NCBI GenBank assembly: GCA_030607875.1
Contig: JAUWJD010000010.1
Location: forward strand, 1-64,000
Direction of reading: 5' to 3'
DNA from: Chloroflexota bacterium
GTDB lineage: Bacteria; Chloroflexota; Anaerolineae; UBA2200
DNA length: 64,000 bases
Part shown: piece after piece, positions 8,476 through 16,950 of the stretch
How positions within the stretch are numbered: position 1 is the first letter of the stretch
How the letters are laid out: each line of letters starts with the position of its first letter
Position numbers and translations under genes: made by a program
Notes under the pieces: model-generated
Databases searched by the model: none
Told to the model about the DNA's origin: nothing
Seen by the model: only the letters and a program-made list of their open reading frames with translations

Positions 8476-8589
8476 AGAGTGCCCCAGCCAGGCAATGATG
8501 TCTCACTAATCAAGATTGTAAGGTGATCCGAGTGCGGAGTCAAACCGAGGAATTGGTTGGGCACGTTTGACAGGCGAGATCCCTAGACT

Positions 8590-9339
8590 TCACAAAGCAT
8601 CGATCTCTATCCTCCACGCAGCCACCCACTCCTCGTCCATCCGCACTAACCGTTTCTTCTTCAAGTTCTGCTCCATGATCCAGCGCACATCTCGGTCATC
8701 GCAGGCCAACCATTTCTCCATCATCTTCTTGCCTGTCTCTGGCAGAGCAGCGACGGCAACGCTCCAGCAATAGCCCAGGCCTTTTCGTAGGGCCTTGAAT
8801 GCGTCGCTCCCGCGGTCCTCAACACTCTGCAATGAGGCCGTTATGGAATCAAGGATCCTCAGCACCTGTCCTGCATGCTCTTCCTCACGCAGCAGGCTTG
8901 GCTCACACAGGGCAGCCGCTGCGGCCCGCTTCTCCAGCAGGTTCCCCTGGCTCCACCGCTCCATCTCTTGCAGCAATGTATCCATGTCCACCTGCCCAAG
9001 GCGCTGCAGGGCCATGACCACTGCCTCACGGATGCGCCAGCGTGGATCGGAGGCGTGACGGTGCAATATCGTCAGAACCTCTCTGTTGTCCTCAGCGAGC
9101 AGTCTGCCCAGGCCAAGCAGGCCACAGCAGGCCAGGAACTCCTCTGGCGAGTTGGTTGGAGCTCGCTGCGCATCAAACGAGAGGTAACGTCTGAAAAGCG
9201 CCTCATCACCTTCCTCAGCAACGGCGCGGGCCAGCTCGATGTTGGCTCTTGGGCCGGGCAGGCCGGATTCCTGCAGTAGGTAGGAATCCCAGTCCTCGAG
9301 CGTTCTCAGTGTCTCTCGGTAACGATCTACTCTTGCCAT
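8590..9339 (-). CDS. HEAT-repeat protein
   Basis: A 249-aa, mostly helical cytoplasmic protein. HEAT-like helices are clear at DPRWRIREAVVMALQRLG (about residues 92-109) and in the C-terminal CDDRDVRWIMEQNLKKKRL, a pattern seen in DNA alkylation-repair-like and other HEAT proteins. No catalytic motif is visible. A truncated copy of its middle third lies at 11604-11728. Upstream of the ATG only a weak AAGAGAA is seen. Confidence 0.75.
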   Translation of the reverse strand: MARVDRYRETLRTLEDWDSYLLQESGLPGPRANIELARAVAEEGDEALFRRYLSFDAQRAPTNSPEEFLACCGLLGLGRLLAEDNREVLTILHRHASDPRWRIREAVVMALQRLGQVDMDTLLQEMERWSQGNLLEKRAAAAALCEPSLLREEEHAGQVLRILDSITASLQSVEDRGSDAFKALRKGLGYCWSVAVAALPETGKKMMEKWLACDDRDVRWIMEQNLKKKRLVRMDEEWVAAWRIEIDAL

Positions 9340-9393
9340 TTCTCTTGTGCGACACCTCAGATCGGACAGTCCGAAGCGCCCGACAGGGGCACA

Positions 9394-10461
9394 CTACTTC
9401 CGCTGACCAGACGTCGGCTCGCCAGTGAGAATCCAGTGCGGGGTCTGTGAGCCCAGCAACACGCCCATATTCTCCTTCAACGCCCTCTCGAAGAGACGAC
9501 TGGCGACGGCGACATCCAACACTGGCAGCCCGACAGCGTTGAAGTAGATCAACTCATCGCCTTCCCGTCCGGGCTTGGCCCCGAGCAGGATGTCGCCCAA
9601 GTCACCGTAGAAGTCGTCCCGGCCAATGAGCCCATCGTGGTAGGCGTAAGCCACCGTCTGGGTGTTGCGATGTAGAACCATCTCGGTGTCGTCGCACACA
9701 ATCTTGTTGGAGGCACGTGCACACTCCACCACGTAGGCCTTTTCGTCCTCCCATCCTCCCAGGTGAATGTGGGTAGAGGCGGGGCGGACGTCGGCAAGCT
9801 TGATCAGTGGGGTCATTGCTGTGGTCGCCGAAACCGTGATCCCCGATTGCCGCACCATTTCCCCCAGGCTGTCGGCCGGCTCGACGTCGAGCCCTGTCAC
9901 CTCGCCCATCAGCCGGGCGAACTTTTCTCGGCTCTTGCGCGTGCGGGAGTGGACCAGCACCCGGTGGATGCGATCCCGCACCACAGCCGCCATACAGAGT
10001 AGCACGCAGCGGGATATCACCCCTGCGCCGAGGAAACCCACACAGGTCGGCTCTGCCGGCCCCAGCACTTCGGTGACCAGTGCGCCGTAGGCCCCGGTGC
10101 GCAGCGCAGAGATCAGCGTGCCATCCATCACGCAGAGCACCTTCCCCGTCTTGCGGTCATTGAGGGCGATGATCGAGCTGGAGCGCGGAAGCCCCAACGC
10201 CCGATTGTCCTCGTTGGCGCCCAGCCACTTGACCCCGGCGTAGGGCCCTACCACGCCGACCAGGGCACAGACCTTCCAATCCTTGTCTACATCAAAGTCG
10301 AGGGCTAGCTTGTTGCAGATCGTTTCCCTCCGAGCGTGCATACAGAGCCCTCGACGCACATCCTCCACTATGGCCGCATAGTCCAGCAAACCAACAGTGA
10401 CCAGATCGTTTCGGGAGAGGTAGAGAATGCGGTTGTCAAAAAGCAGATCCCGAACCTCCAT
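9394..10461 (-). CDS. ornithine cyclodeaminase/mu-crystallin family protein
   Basis: NAD-dependent enzyme family that includes ornithine cyclodeaminase, alanine dehydrogenase and the SbnB-type synthase. The 355-aa protein has a GFLGAGVISRC Rossmann motif near residue 142 and a family-typical SALRTGAYGALVTEVL just before it; VKWLGANEDN lies earlier. AGGAGGAACAAC precedes the ATG. The reaction cannot be decided: SbnB-like partners (a SbnA-type synthase) are absent. It is followed 18 bases downstream by the esterase stop, head to tail on the same strand in the order esterase, then this gene. Confidence 0.85.
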   Translation of the reverse strand: MEVRDLLFDNRILYLSRNDLVTVGLLDYAAIVEDVRRGLCMHARRETICNKLALDFDVDKDWKVCALVGVVGPYAGVKWLGANEDNRALGLPRSSSIIALNDRKTGKVLCVMDGTLISALRTGAYGALVTEVLGPAEPTCVGFLGAGVISRCVLLCMAAVVRDRIHRVLVHSRTRKSREKFARLMGEVTGLDVEPADSLGEMVRQSGITVSATTAMTPLIKLADVRPASTHIHLGGWEDEKAYVVECARASNKIVCDDTEMVLHRNTQTVAYAYHDGLIGRDDFYGDLGDILLGAKPGREGDELIYFNAVGLPVLDVAVASRLFERALKENMGVLLGSQTPHWILTGEPTSGQRK

Positions 10462-10479
10462 GTTGTTCCTCCTGTTCGT

Positions 10480-11142
10480 TCAGTCCCGCCTGTGCTGCAA
10501 GAACCACTCATACAGCTCTGGGTTGTCATAGGTCTGCGTCCAGGAGTCGTGCCCCACACCTGGATAGACGGTGAAGCGCACGTTGCCACCACAGGCTCTC
10601 AGCGCCTCAACCATCCGTTGGCTCTCTTCCAGCGGGACAACTGGATCATCGGCCCCGTGAAAGGTCCACACAGGCACATCCTTTATCGCTCGGACCCACT
10701 GAGGGAAGCCCATACCGCAAATGGGCGCGATGGCTGCGAAGAGCTCCGGAGAGTCCAAGGCCAGGCTCCAGGTCCCAGTGCCCCCCATGCTCAACCCGGT
10801 GAGGTAGATACGGTCCGCATCCACCGCATACTGCAACACAACCTGATCCAGCAGCGCTTTCAGTGTCAGGTGATGATTCAACCAGACTGTGCCGCTTGGA
10901 CACTGCGGAGACAGGGCGATGAACTGGAAGTCTGGCTGCCGTTCCACGATCTTGGAACTGTACCACTTGACTAGCTCCAGATCATCGCCTCGTGCCGCCG
11001 AGCCGTGCAGGAAGAGGATCAGCGGCCATCTCACACCGGGGTCTTTGCCATACTCCTGCGGCAAGAAGAGCAGGTAGTTCAGATGCACGGTGCGCTCGAA
11101 CACGTGCTCCTGTTGCGTTCCTCTGGCTTCCTCGTCGAGCAA
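10480..11142 (-). CDS. alpha/beta hydrolase, phospholipase/carboxylesterase type
   Basis: A serine esterase of the predicted-peptidase/dienelactone-hydrolase type, about 220 aa. The nucleophile is in TGLSMGGTGTW, the Asp in FHGADDPVVP and the His in YPGVGHDSW; LILFLHG is the oxyanion region. The TTG at 11142 has an AAGGAGG five bases upstream. A farther TTG at 11178 would add 12 unconserved residues. No signal peptide is visible. It probably shares a transcript with the cyclodeaminase-family gene downstream. Confidence 0.82.
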   Translation of the reverse strand: MLDEEARGTQQEHVFERTVHLNYLLFLPQEYGKDPGVRWPLILFLHGSAARGDDLELVKWYSSKIVERQPDFQFIALSPQCPSGTVWLNHHLTLKALLDQVVLQYAVDADRIYLTGLSMGGTGTWSLALDSPELFAAIAPICGMGFPQWVRAIKDVPVWTFHGADDPVVPLEESQRMVEALRACGGNVRFTVYPGVGHDSWTQTYDNPELYEWFLQHRRD

Positions 11143-11153
11143 TGTTGCCTCCT

Positions 11154-11485
11154 TCAGGCCCGCGTCAATTGAGGCCAATGTGCTGGCTGTTGTTCAAGGA
11201 CCAGAAACTCAGTCGATTGCGGGTCTGGTTGGGTGATCTGGTCAGTATTGGCGGAGCTGGGCTCGTAAACGGTCTTTCTCCCTTCGCGGATGAACTGCAC
11301 GATCTCATGTCAGTGATGCCCAAGTCCATGCCTTCAACGTCCAAAGGGGATGCCACCTTCTCTTCTGGCCTGATCACAGACGTTTGCCCGTCTTTGCGCT
11401 TGATCTTGACCCCTCCCTCTTTAGCTGCCTGTTCCAGCAGTGTTGCAAGCTTCTGCCCGGCTTCTGTATAAGTATACACTTCCAT
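11154..11485 (-). pseudogene. Phd-like antitoxin, copy 1, frameshifted
   Basis: The N-terminal region (MEVYTYTEAGQKLATLLEQA, then VKIKRKDGQTSVIRPEE) is nearly identical to the copy at 14216-14467. Near 11310 the frame shifts by one missing base. Beyond it the expected EIVQFIREGRKTVYEP lies in the next frame and runs on to a TGA at 11154-11156. This copy keeps its ATG and ribosome binding site (AGAGGTGG), whereas copy 2 has lost the ATG. Confidence 0.75.
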
Positions 11486-11487
11486 TT

Positions 11488-11571
11488 GACCACCTCTATG
11501 ACATTAGCCTTCATCTCCTTGGCTGCCGCGATCAGGTTTCGATCCAAAGAGATCCAAGGGGATTTGTACTT
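11488..11571 (-). pseudogene. possible PIN-type toxin C-terminal remnant, copy 1
   Basis: The frame reads SLDRNLIAAAKEMKANVIEV, resembling the last strand and helix of PIN-domain (VapC-like) toxins. It ends where the antitoxin frame starts. The corresponding stretch before antitoxin copy 2 (about 14474-14551) is recognisably the same sequence with indels. The family call is weak; the duplication is clear. Confidence 0.35.
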
Positions 11572-11603
11572 CTAAGGTACATCTGATGACATACACATTT
11601 CAA

Positions 11604-11728
11604 GCACAGGCCTTTTCGTAGGGCCTTGAATGCGTCGCTCCTGCGGCCCTCAACACTCTGCAGTGAGGCCGTTATGGAATCAAGGATCGTCAGCACTCGT
11701 TCTGCACGCTCTTCCTCACGCAGCAGGC
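11604..11728 (-). pseudogene. fragment of the HEAT-repeat gene at 8590-9339
   Basis: About 125 bases match 8773-8897 with few differences and encode RILDSITASLQSVEDRGSDA-like sequence (here TILDSITASLQSVEGRRSDA). Homology stops abruptly at both ends. The rest of 11486-11825 contains no other gene. Confidence 0.85.
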
Positions 11729-11825
11729 GGCTCGTTTGTTTTCTCCATTTCTCTCAATCTGTCAAGGTCTGCATTCTGCCGACCCATGCCATCTATGTCC
11801 AGCGTCCCGGGCTTGCGCTTCCTGC

Positions 11826-14102
11826 TCAATCCCCAACGGCACGATCACCAATATGGATGGGGCCTAGCAATACCCAATTCGCAGGAGGGTCAGCGCCGAT
11901 AACATCCAGACGCTCCCCCGTCTCAAGCCGATAGAAGCCAATCCTCAGTTGATACTTGCCCGCCGGCAGCTCCGACGGCAGTACCAGCAGATGGGCATCC
12001 TTAACCAGGTCTTGCGCGCCCCATAAATGCGTCGGATACTCCCCACTCAGCGGTGGCTCATCCAACTGCGCCACCCGCTCCCCCGCCTGATCAAGTAGGT
12101 GCATGAAGATGGTGTAATCCTCCTCCATGCGAGACAAAGCATCCCAATACAGCGTGATTTCCCAGATATCTCCCGGCACGGGTGACGCGGGAGAGAAATC
12201 ATAGCCGGTGAGCGAAATCTTGTGCCCAAAGTTGACCTGCATTGGGTATTGCGGCTGGTAGTGGGGAACCTGGGCCGGAGCGATGCGCAAGCGAGCAATC
12301 TCGGGACCGGCGTCGATCTGGCGACCCTGGCCATCGAGAACAGGGAGTTGCTTGAACCCCGGCATCTGGTATACCCCCACACGCACAATGCCCGGCCCAG
12401 GCCCTTCGGCATCTGACAGGACGTCGATGTCATAATCCTCAACCACAACCTCGCCCGGCACCCACAACCGGGTGGGATAAAGGCCGCCACCAGGGTAGGT
12501 ATCCACGCCTCCCAGGCGCACACCGTCACGTCCCAGCAGATGCACGTAGAAGGTATAATCCTCGCACATCCTTTGGCGAGCCAGCCAAAAGAGCCGCAGA
12601 TGTAGTTGTTCGCCGGCGCGTGCGCCGTCCTGAGGTAGAGCATAGCTCAACAGGAGCAATTCATCCCCAAAATGGACATCCAGGCTTCCAAGACCCTGCG
12701 GAACCTCCTCCAGGGCAATGCGTTCAGGTAGTGCGTATGTGGGCACGATATAGCGGAAAGGCACGCTGAGCGCGACAACGAACAACCCCGCCATCATCCC
12801 GCCCGCCAGCCAGCGTACCAAACGGCGCGGCAGCCAGCCCGACAATCCAACGAACAAAAAAAGAGACAACGCCGAGATTGCCGGGAACATTAGCCGTCCC
12901 TGCGTCCTGGTGATCGTCCGCGACCACTGGAACAACAGCCCCAGCAGAATCAGCGTCCATACCCACAGAATCACCACCGCCTCCCAACGCTCGTGGAGAA
13001 GCCGCTGGCCTTTTCTGCGTGCGCGAATTATCTGCAACCCCAGGCCAGTGAGCGCCAAGGCGAAAAGGACACGATAAAACGTGTAGAACCCCTCATCAGC
13101 GACAATGTTCATCCAACCAAAGACGCCCCAGTAGGAAGGGAACGATTCCAGCAACACCTGGAGTGACTGGCCCAGGGACAGCGGGTCCCCATGAACGCTG
13201 AAAATGTCATGGTACGAGGTCATGCCCAAGGGGTCTTGGTAGATCAAGGCATTGCGCCCATACCACCAACCAGCAACCAGCAGCGAGACGCCAGCGACAA
13301 CCAGTATGGGGCGCACAAAATCCTCCCACAGCTTCCCCGTCCCGAACCTGCGGGCGTAGAGCCAATACGCACAGGGAACCAGGAGCGCTAGCGCCAGTCC
13401 GCTGAGCTTCGACAAGACTGCGAGACCTAGGACGATACCCAGGGCGACTGGCGTCATCTGACGCCTCCCTCTGCCCCGGGACACGTCGAGACAGAGATAG
13501 ACCACCAATGTAGCCAGCAAAGTGGCCAGAGAGTCATTATTGGCTGCCGCGCTGATGAAAATGAACTGAGGGTTAAACGCTGCCAGAGCCGCCGCCCCCA
13601 CAGCAAGCGCCCTGTGCTGCGGGAATATCTCTAGAGCGATGCGATAGGTGAGGTAAACAGTCCCCATCGCACAAAGGACCCCAAACCAGCGCAGAAAATG
13701 TACAGCGCGACTGACGCCCGTATAAGGGAAGTGGTCCTCCTCCAGATGCAGCACCGCATTCTTGTTGCCTGATGAGTGCGGCGCCCCCAAAGCGGCATAG
13801 GGGTTACGCTCGCAGACATCTTCCGCCGCCCCCGTGTCAACGTGAAAAGTGAGCAGCGCCCCCGCCACGTAGTAAAGGGGAGGTTGATGGAACTCGCCCT
13901 GCTCCCACTGATCCTCCGACACCAACAGCGGCGGCAGGCCTTTGCCATCCGCTATCCATTTGACATACCGATAGTGCGCAGGCTCGTCTGGTGTCTCGAA
14001 GAGCGGCGTGGTGATGCTATAGACCATGCCCAGGGCAACAAACAGCAACAAGAGCAGCGCAATCGCGCCGTTGCGCCGCGGAGCAAAAGCTCCTCCGGTC
14101 AC
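11826..14102 (-). CDS. GT-C membrane glycosyltransferase-like protein with beta-sandwich C-terminus
   Basis: A 758-aa polytopic membrane protein. An N-terminal helix is followed by TPLFETPDEPAHYRYVKWIA, the acidic-loop signature of DUF2142/dolichyl-phosphate-mannose mannosyltransferase-like GT-C proteins. About ten more membrane segments extend to near residue 450. The C-terminal 300 residues hold two related beta domains (compare YTFYVHLLGRDGVRLGG with YTIFMHLLDQAGERVAQ), likely extracytoplasmic. GTG start preceded by GGAGGA. It is the only intact gene between the two decayed toxin/antitoxin copies, which suggests it arrived or was duplicated with them. Sugar substrate unknown. Confidence 0.82.
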   Translation of the reverse strand: MTGGAFAPRRNGAIALLLLLFVALGMVYSITTPLFETPDEPAHYRYVKWIADGKGLPPLLVSEDQWEQGEFHQPPLYYVAGALLTFHVDTGAAEDVCERNPYAALGAPHSSGNKNAVLHLEEDHFPYTGVSRAVHFLRWFGVLCAMGTVYLTYRIALEIFPQHRALAVGAAALAAFNPQFIFISAAANNDSLATLLATLVVYLCLDVSRGRGRRQMTPVALGIVLGLAVLSKLSGLALALLVPCAYWLYARRFGTGKLWEDFVRPILVVAGVSLLVAGWWYGRNALIYQDPLGMTSYHDIFSVHGDPLSLGQSLQVLLESFPSYWGVFGWMNIVADEGFYTFYRVLFALALTGLGLQIIRARRKGQRLLHERWEAVVILWVWTLILLGLLFQWSRTITRTQGRLMFPAISALSLFLFVGLSGWLPRRLVRWLAGGMMAGLFVVALSVPFRYIVPTYALPERIALEEVPQGLGSLDVHFGDELLLLSYALPQDGARAGEQLHLRLFWLARQRMCEDYTFYVHLLGRDGVRLGGVDTYPGGGLYPTRLWVPGEVVVEDYDIDVLSDAEGPGPGIVRVGVYQMPGFKQLPVLDGQGRQIDAGPEIARLRIAPAQVPHYQPQYPMQVNFGHKISLTGYDFSPASPVPGDIWEITLYWDALSRMEEDYTIFMHLLDQAGERVAQLDEPPLSGEYPTHLWGAQDLVKDAHLLVLPSELPAGKYQLRIGFYRLETGERLDVIGADPPANWVLLGPIHIGDRAVGD

Positions 14103-14215
14103 TGAAATCCTCCTGCCTGCGAAGTTTGGCGTGAGAGCCTTGGCTGAAGGAGAGCACCGCTGACCAAAGCGCGCTGATTTGCCGCGCGCGATAGCCGTGT
14201 CGGCTCCATGAGTTG

Positions 14216-14467
14216 TTAGGCGGCGGCCGAGTCAGCTTTGTCGCTGAATCCATAAACGGTTCTTCTTGCCTCACGGACAAGCTGCACGATTTCAGCCATA
14301 GTGATGCTTAGGTCTATGCCTTCGTTATCTAAAGGAGAGGCCACCTCCTTTTCCGGTCTGATCACGAAGGTTCGACCATCCTTGCGCTTTATCTTGACCT
14401 CTCCCTCTTGGGCTGCCTGTTCCAGCAGCGTTGCGAACTCTTGCCTGGCTTCTGAATAGGTATACAC
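14216..14467 (-). CDS. Phd-like antitoxin, copy 2, original start codon lost
   Basis: An 83-aa frame with a complete C-terminus (SITMAEIVQLVREARRTVYG) and the antitoxin-like YSEARQEFATLLEQA and VKIKRKDGRTFVIRPE. Where copy 1 begins ATG-GAA-GTG, this copy reads ATA-GAA-GTG, so translation would need the GTG at 14467 or an upstream ATG (14551) that would fuse it to the toxin remnant. No intact toxin accompanies it, so it may be non-functional. Confidence 0.6.
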   Translation of the reverse strand: MYTYSEARQEFATLLEQAAQEGEVKIKRKDGRTFVIRPEKEVASPLDNEGIDLSITMAEIVQLVREARRTVYGFSDKADSAAA

Positions 14468-14690
14468 TTCTATCTGACCACCTCTATGACGCTGGGCTTC
14501 ATCTCCCTGGGCTGTATTGATCAGGTTCCGATCCAGAACAATCAAAGACATCTGTGCTTCGTGACACATCTTACCATATGCGCACCTGATGGGCAATATT
14601 CTGCGTTGCTGTAGCAGAGGCATGACTTTGACGCGGCTACAGTCATGAGGTATCATCATGTGGCCATCCCAACCTTAGAAAGGGGACGCC

Positions 14691-15692
14691 TTGACCACTG
14701 CCTACGCTCCAGGGAAAGCCATCCTGTTCGGCGAACACGCCGTAGTCTACGGCCGGCCCGCGATTGCCGTGCCTGTGACCCAGGTGCGCGCCTGCGCGGT
14801 TGTACAGGACGCGCCCAGCGGCCACGGCTTGCTCATCCGCGCCCAGGATCTGAACCTAGAGCACGGCATCGGCACAGCAGTCTCAACCGACGACCCGGCC
14901 TACCCGCTGGAGGCCACCGTACGGCACACCCTGGAGTGGCTTGGAATCGAGACCATCCCGGACCTCACGCTGACGGTGTCCTCTACAGTGCCCATCGCCC
15001 GCGGCCTGGGCAGCGGAGCAGCGATCGCCACGGCCATCGTCCGTGCCCTGGCGCAGCACCTCGGACGCGCACCTACCCCCCGCGAGGTTTCCGACCTGGT
15101 GTACCCAACCGAGATCATCCACCACGGCACGCCGAGCGGCATCGACAACACAGTGGTGGCATTTGAACAGCCGGTCTACTTCGTCAAAGGAAAGCCAATC
15201 GAAACACTGCACGTGGGGCAGCCATTCTGGCTGGTGATCGGCGACACGGGGATCGCCAGCCCCACCAAAATCGCGGTGGGCGATGTCCGCCGTGGATGGG
15301 AGCAGCACCCGGACCAGTACGAAGCCTGGTTCGACCACATCGGCGCCATTGTCGAGTGCGCCCGAGAAGCGATTGCTGCCGGGGAAATCGCCGCGCTGGG
15401 CAAACTCATGGACGAAAACCAGGAATTGCTGGAGGCCATTGAGGTCTCATCACGTGAGCTAGAGGAGCTGATCGGTGCGGCACGCGGGGCCGGAGCGACG
15501 GGGGCCAAACTGTGCGGGGCCGGGCGCGGGGGCAACATGATCGCCCTGGTGGCTCCAAAGGAGGCGCAGGCCGTCGCCGACGCCGTCCGCGGGGCCGGCG
15601 CGACAAACGCCATTGTCACCACTGTAGGGGCAATTCATGTAGTAGTAGGGGCGACTCATGAATTGCCCCGACGGGATGCGGCGAGATGTTGA
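14691..15692 (+). CDS. mvk: mevalonate kinase
   Basis: Phosphorylates mevalonate in the isoprenoid pathway started by the HMG-CoA genes at 0.4-4.4 kb. GHMP-kinase signatures are present: APGKAILFGEHAVVYGRPA, the ATP loop PIARGLGSGAA and the C-terminal GAKLCGAGRGGNMIAL. The TTG start follows AAAGGGG. The last 22 or so residues (from AIHVVVGATHEL) are encoded by an inverted repeat, so the normal C-terminus has been replaced or extended. The stop overlaps the glycosyltransferase start by seven bases. No phosphomevalonate kinase or decarboxylase lies nearby. Confidence 0.93.
   Translation: MTTAYAPGKAILFGEHAVVYGRPAIAVPVTQVRACAVVQDAPSGHGLLIRAQDLNLEHGIGTAVSTDDPAYPLEATVRHTLEWLGIETIPDLTLTVSSTVPIARGLGSGAAIATAIVRALAQHLGRAPTPREVSDLVYPTEIIHHGTPSGIDNTVVAFEQPVYFVKGKPIETLHVGQPFWLVIGDTGIASPTKIAVGDVRRGWEQHPDQYEAWFDHIGAIVECAREAIAAGEIAALGKLMDENQELLEAIEVSSRELEELIGAARGAGATGAKLCGAGRGGNMIALVAPKEAQAVADAVRGAGATNAIVTTVGAIHVVVGATHELPRRDAARC
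15627..15669. repeat. inverted repeat inside the 3' end of mvk
   Basis: GGGGCAATTCATG (15627-15639) and CATGAATTGCCCC (15657-15669) are perfect 13-base inverted repeats; the direct motif GTAGGGGC also occurs twice. This looks like a small palindromic intergenic element that has become coding. Confidence 0.75.
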
Positions 15693-16798
15693 TCGGCATT
15701 GACGCCAGCCGGGCGGCCTACCCCCAGCGGACTGGGACAGAGAACTATTCGCTGTATCTCATCCGCAGTCTGTTGGCACTGGACCGAGAGAACCCATACC
15801 GCCTCTATTTCAGCATTCCACCTGCGCCAGACCTGTTCCCCCTGGCGACGAATGTGCAAATCAGGGCGATGCCCTTCCCACGGCTGTGGACGCACATCAG
15901 GCTGTCCTGGGAAATGGCGACCCGCCCACCGGGCGTGCTCTTTGTTCCGGCCCACGTGCTGCCGCTGGTGCATCCCCGGCGCAGTGTGGTCACAGTGCAC
16001 GACCTCGGTTACCTGCATTATCCCCAGGCGCACACGCGCTGGGCCAGGTGGTATCTGCAGTGGTCCACATCCCACAACGCCCGTACCGCTGCGCACATCA
16101 TTGCCGATTCCCAAGCGACCAAACGTGACCTGATCCAGCACTGCCAGGTAGCATCCGCAAAAATCAGCGTCGTCTACCCCGGATATGATCCCAGCTTTGC
16201 CGCGCTGCGCGAGGGTGGCCGCCTGGCTGCCGTTCAGGAACGTTATCCAATCCCTGGCACGTACGTCATATACGTTGGGACCTTGCACCCACGGAAGAAC
16301 CTGGCCAGGCTTTTGGATGCTTTCGCTGCCGTGGTGAAACAGGGCCATGACCTGCACCTGGTGATCGCCGGCAAGAAGGGTTGGCTGTACGAGCCACTGT
16401 TCGCGCAAGTACACCAACTGGGATTGGAAGGGCGAGTGTATTTCACCGGCTACGTGCCCCAGGAAGACCTGCCAGCACTGATCAGCGGAGCGCGCGTTTT
16501 CGTTCTGCCCAGCCTCTACGAAGGCTTTGGATTCCCTGTGCTCGAGGCCATGGCCTGCCGCACACCCGTGGTCTGCTCGAACGTCAGCTCCCTGCCCGAA
16601 GTGGCTGGGGACGCTGCCATCCTGGTGAACCCGCATGATACAGCGCAGCTCGTCCAGGCCCTGTGTCGTCTCCTGGACGACGATGAACTCTGCGGGGAGT
16701 TGGTACAAAGGGGGCTGCAGCAAGTCACCCGCTTCTCGTGGGGAAAATGCGCTGGCGAGACGTTGGAAATCCTAGAGACGGTGGGCAAAACACACTGA
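15686..16798 (+). CDS. GT4-family glycosyltransferase
   Basis: A 370-aa GT-B fold transferase. The N-terminus is MLIGIDASRAAYPQRTGTEN. The C-terminal nucleotide-sugar domain shows YVGTLHPRKN and the EX7E region SLYEGFGFPVLEAMACRTPV. Usual role: adding a sugar to a polysaccharide or glycolipid at the inner membrane face. It overlaps mvk by seven bases, so it is co-translated, but a functional link (for example a polyprenyl carrier) is only a guess. Confidence 0.9.
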   Translation: MLIGIDASRAAYPQRTGTENYSLYLIRSLLALDRENPYRLYFSIPPAPDLFPLATNVQIRAMPFPRLWTHIRLSWEMATRPPGVLFVPAHVLPLVHPRRSVVTVHDLGYLHYPQAHTRWARWYLQWSTSHNARTAAHIIADSQATKRDLIQHCQVASAKISVVYPGYDPSFAALREGGRLAAVQERYPIPGTYVIYVGTLHPRKNLARLLDAFAAVVKQGHDLHLVIAGKKGWLYEPLFAQVHQLGLEGRVYFTGYVPQEDLPALISGARVFVLPSLYEGFGFPVLEAMACRTPVVCSNVSSLPEVAGDAAILVNPHDTAQLVQALCRLLDDDELCGELVQRGLQQVTRFSWGKCAGETLEILETVGKTH

Positions 16799-16889
16799 AC
16801 GACGCCAACTGCCCACCCCAAACTGTCTACTGCCCGCTGCATACCGCCAACTGAAAATTGGCAACCGGTAACTGTCAACTGCCACCCGT

Positions 16890-16918
16890 TTGTAAACCAG
16901 GGCGGGATATGGTATATT
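16890..16918 (+). promoter_or_regulatory. sigma70-type promoter for the DUF2207/radical SAM operon
   Basis: TTGTAA at 16890-16895, a 17-base spacer, and TATATT at 16913-16918 preceded by TGG (extended -10). It lies 32 bases before the DUF2207 start. The flanking 16799-16889 contains repeated AACTGCC words but no gene. Confidence 0.55.
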
Positions 16919-16950
16919 GATAACCGAGGATGGCCCAGGAGGGGTAGTTT

